From Vulcanisaeta sp. JCM 16161 (GTDB taxonomy: Archaea > Thermoproteota > Thermoprotei > Thermoproteales > Thermocladiaceae): a DNA stretch of 64,000 nucleotides. The DNA lies in assembly GCF_001316285.1 (NCBI RefSeq), contig NZ_BBDO01000002.1, forward strand, positions 215,204 to 279,203, in the 5' to 3' direction. Shown here one piece after another: positions 63,303 to 64,000 of the stretch. The notes beneath the pieces are model-generated. The model was not told the origin of the DNA. It saw only the letters and a program-made list of their open reading frames with translations, and searched no databases. Numbering within the stretch: position 1 is the first letter of the stretch; every line of letters begins with the position of its first letter. The position numbers and the translations under genes were made by a program.

Positions 63303-64000
63303 AATGGATGTCTCCATGGTTCTTGAGGTAGTTAAGCCAAGAATATGCTGGGGAGTCAAGGCTAGTGGCTCGGCGAGGCTAAGGTGTGGTGAGGAGGTCA
63401 ACGACCCAAGAATCACTGAGGAAGTAATGAAGCTAATTAACGAGTTCCTTAGCCGAGTCGAGAAGCACAGGAGCGTGCTGTTGAGCGATTTAGCAACACC
63501 ATTCGACAACGCAATCAACGCCTTGAATGATTGGTTGAGCAGAATCGCCGTGGACGACGGCGATAAGAACATCACCAGGCTAAGGAAGGCAATGCTTGAT
63601 GTCGGCAAGAGGATGCTCAAATTGGCTGAAAGAGCACGCGAGAAGTGGCTCGAGGTCTACAGGCAGGAGCTCGAGGAGTTAATCAGCAAACTAGGGAGTG
63701 GTGGGGCGAGGGTAATAATTACGGGAGAACCGCTCAATAAGGATAAGTCCTTCATGGCGCACCTATACACGGATGGCTTGGCGATTGAGATAGCAAGGGT
63801 TGCCAAGTCAGGGAGCATAACGGTAGACATATCGCTCACTGGTCTCAAGGGTGTTGATACCGTCGTGCCTAGGCTCTTCAGCGGCAATAAGCTGAGGGCT
63901 ATGCAATGTGGGCTTTTGCTAACCGATGGCGCAATTGATGAGGAGGGCTACCCGATGATGGGCACTAGCCAGCTTTGGCAGGTCTTTGCCTGGCTGCTGG
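63303..64000 (+). CDS. PaRep2b-like protein (3' end outside window)
   Basis: Open from ATG 63303 to the window edge, about 232 residues. WGVKASGSARLRCGEEVNDP, KHRSVLLSDLATPFDNAINA, KWLEVYRQELEELISKLGSG and LLLTDGAIDEEGYPMMGTSQ resemble PaRep2b proteins, a paralogous family of unknown function found in multiple copies in Pyrobaculum, Caldivirga and Vulcanisaeta. Codon use favours C- and G-ending codons (CTC, GAG, GTC, AAC) more than neighbours. A stop lies about 54 bases upstream in frame. The usual proteins are longer, so a truncated or frameshifted N-terminus is possible. Function unknown; probably an accessory element. Confidence 0.75.

Noticed and set aside
63297..63887. Two minus-strand frames at the right edge
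   Set aside because: They are antisense to the open PaRep2b-like frame, which has recognisable family segments.

Overview
The window looks like chromosomal DNA of a crenarchaeon of the order Thermoproteales, probably Vulcanisaeta, Caldivirga or a relative. The genus is an inference from gene content. The evidence is: archaeal versions of almost every housekeeping gene (class I LysRS, archaeal HMG-CoA synthase, Cdc48, eS1, eS6, uS15, Pno1, KEOPS Pcc1 and Bud32, D-aminoacyl-tRNA deacylase); a Cren7-like chromatin protein; a PaRep2b-type protein; two tRNA genes with short introns at position 37/38; and many genes whose start codon lies 25-30 bases after a TATA box, the leaderless layout of Crenarchaeota.

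The most important caveat is quality. About half of the genes are broken by one- or two-base indels, roughly one per kilobase. Most can be placed in short homopolymers, and the conserved family sequence resumes exactly in the next frame. Highly conserved essential genes (Cdc48 with seven breaks, GAPDH, PGK, SerRS, LysRS, PheRS) are hit as often as others, so I read these as sequencing or assembly errors, not pseudogenes. Coordinates below span the whole gene across such breaks. Three likely genes (16506-16908, 41716-41919 and the C-terminus of 62067-62377) only appear when this is taken into account.

Layout. 1-8.5 kb: HMG-CoA synthase, Cdc48, a hexapeptide-repeat acyltransferase, two coiled-coil proteins, LysRS, a ubiquitin-like protein with a C-terminal Gly-Gly, tRNA-Glu. 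8.6-16.2 kb: a starch/maltodextrin locus with an intracellular GH13 enzyme, an ABC importer (binding protein and two permeases, no ATPase) and a secreted, membrane-anchored GH57 amylopullulanase-like enzyme. 16.3-20.9 kb: small metal-binding proteins and the four-subunit pyruvate (2-oxoacid):ferredoxin oxidoreductase. 20.9-32.8 kb: SerRS, a TrmB-type regulator divergent from a tetraether-lipid synthase (Tes) homologue, a RecJ/Cdc45-like protein next to Pcc1 and eS1, Pno1, PGK-GAPDH, an M42 peptidase, UPF0179, uS15, Bud32. 32.8-36.4 kb: an electron-transfer flavoprotein operon (EtfB-EtfA) with a membrane-bound Hdr-like iron-sulfur protein. 36.5-50.1 kb: PheRS alpha, a presenilin-type protease, thiolase plus DUF35 partner, a minus-strand cluster of PheRS beta, DtdA, DUF429 and unknowns, then a GfcR-type regulator with a palindromic promoter, a glycosyltransferase and a uracil-DNA glycosylase. 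50.2-56.3 kb: Cren7-like, eS6, a YeeE/YedE transporter, exonuclease III, acyl-CoA synthetase, an MBL hydrolase. 56.3-62.4 kb: a membrane/envelope operon built around a MoxR ATPase and a DUF58 protein. 62.4-64 kb: tRNA-Ser followed by a gene-poor stretch and the start of a PaRep2b-like gene, an accessory-looking edge.

The genes fit an anaerobic or microaerobic thermophile that eats starch-like polysaccharide outside the cell, imports the oligosaccharides, runs glycolysis to pyruvate and ferredoxin, and can also activate and oxidise acyl-CoAs with electrons passing through ETF to the membrane. I see no CRISPR array, no rRNA and no recognisable insertion sequence.
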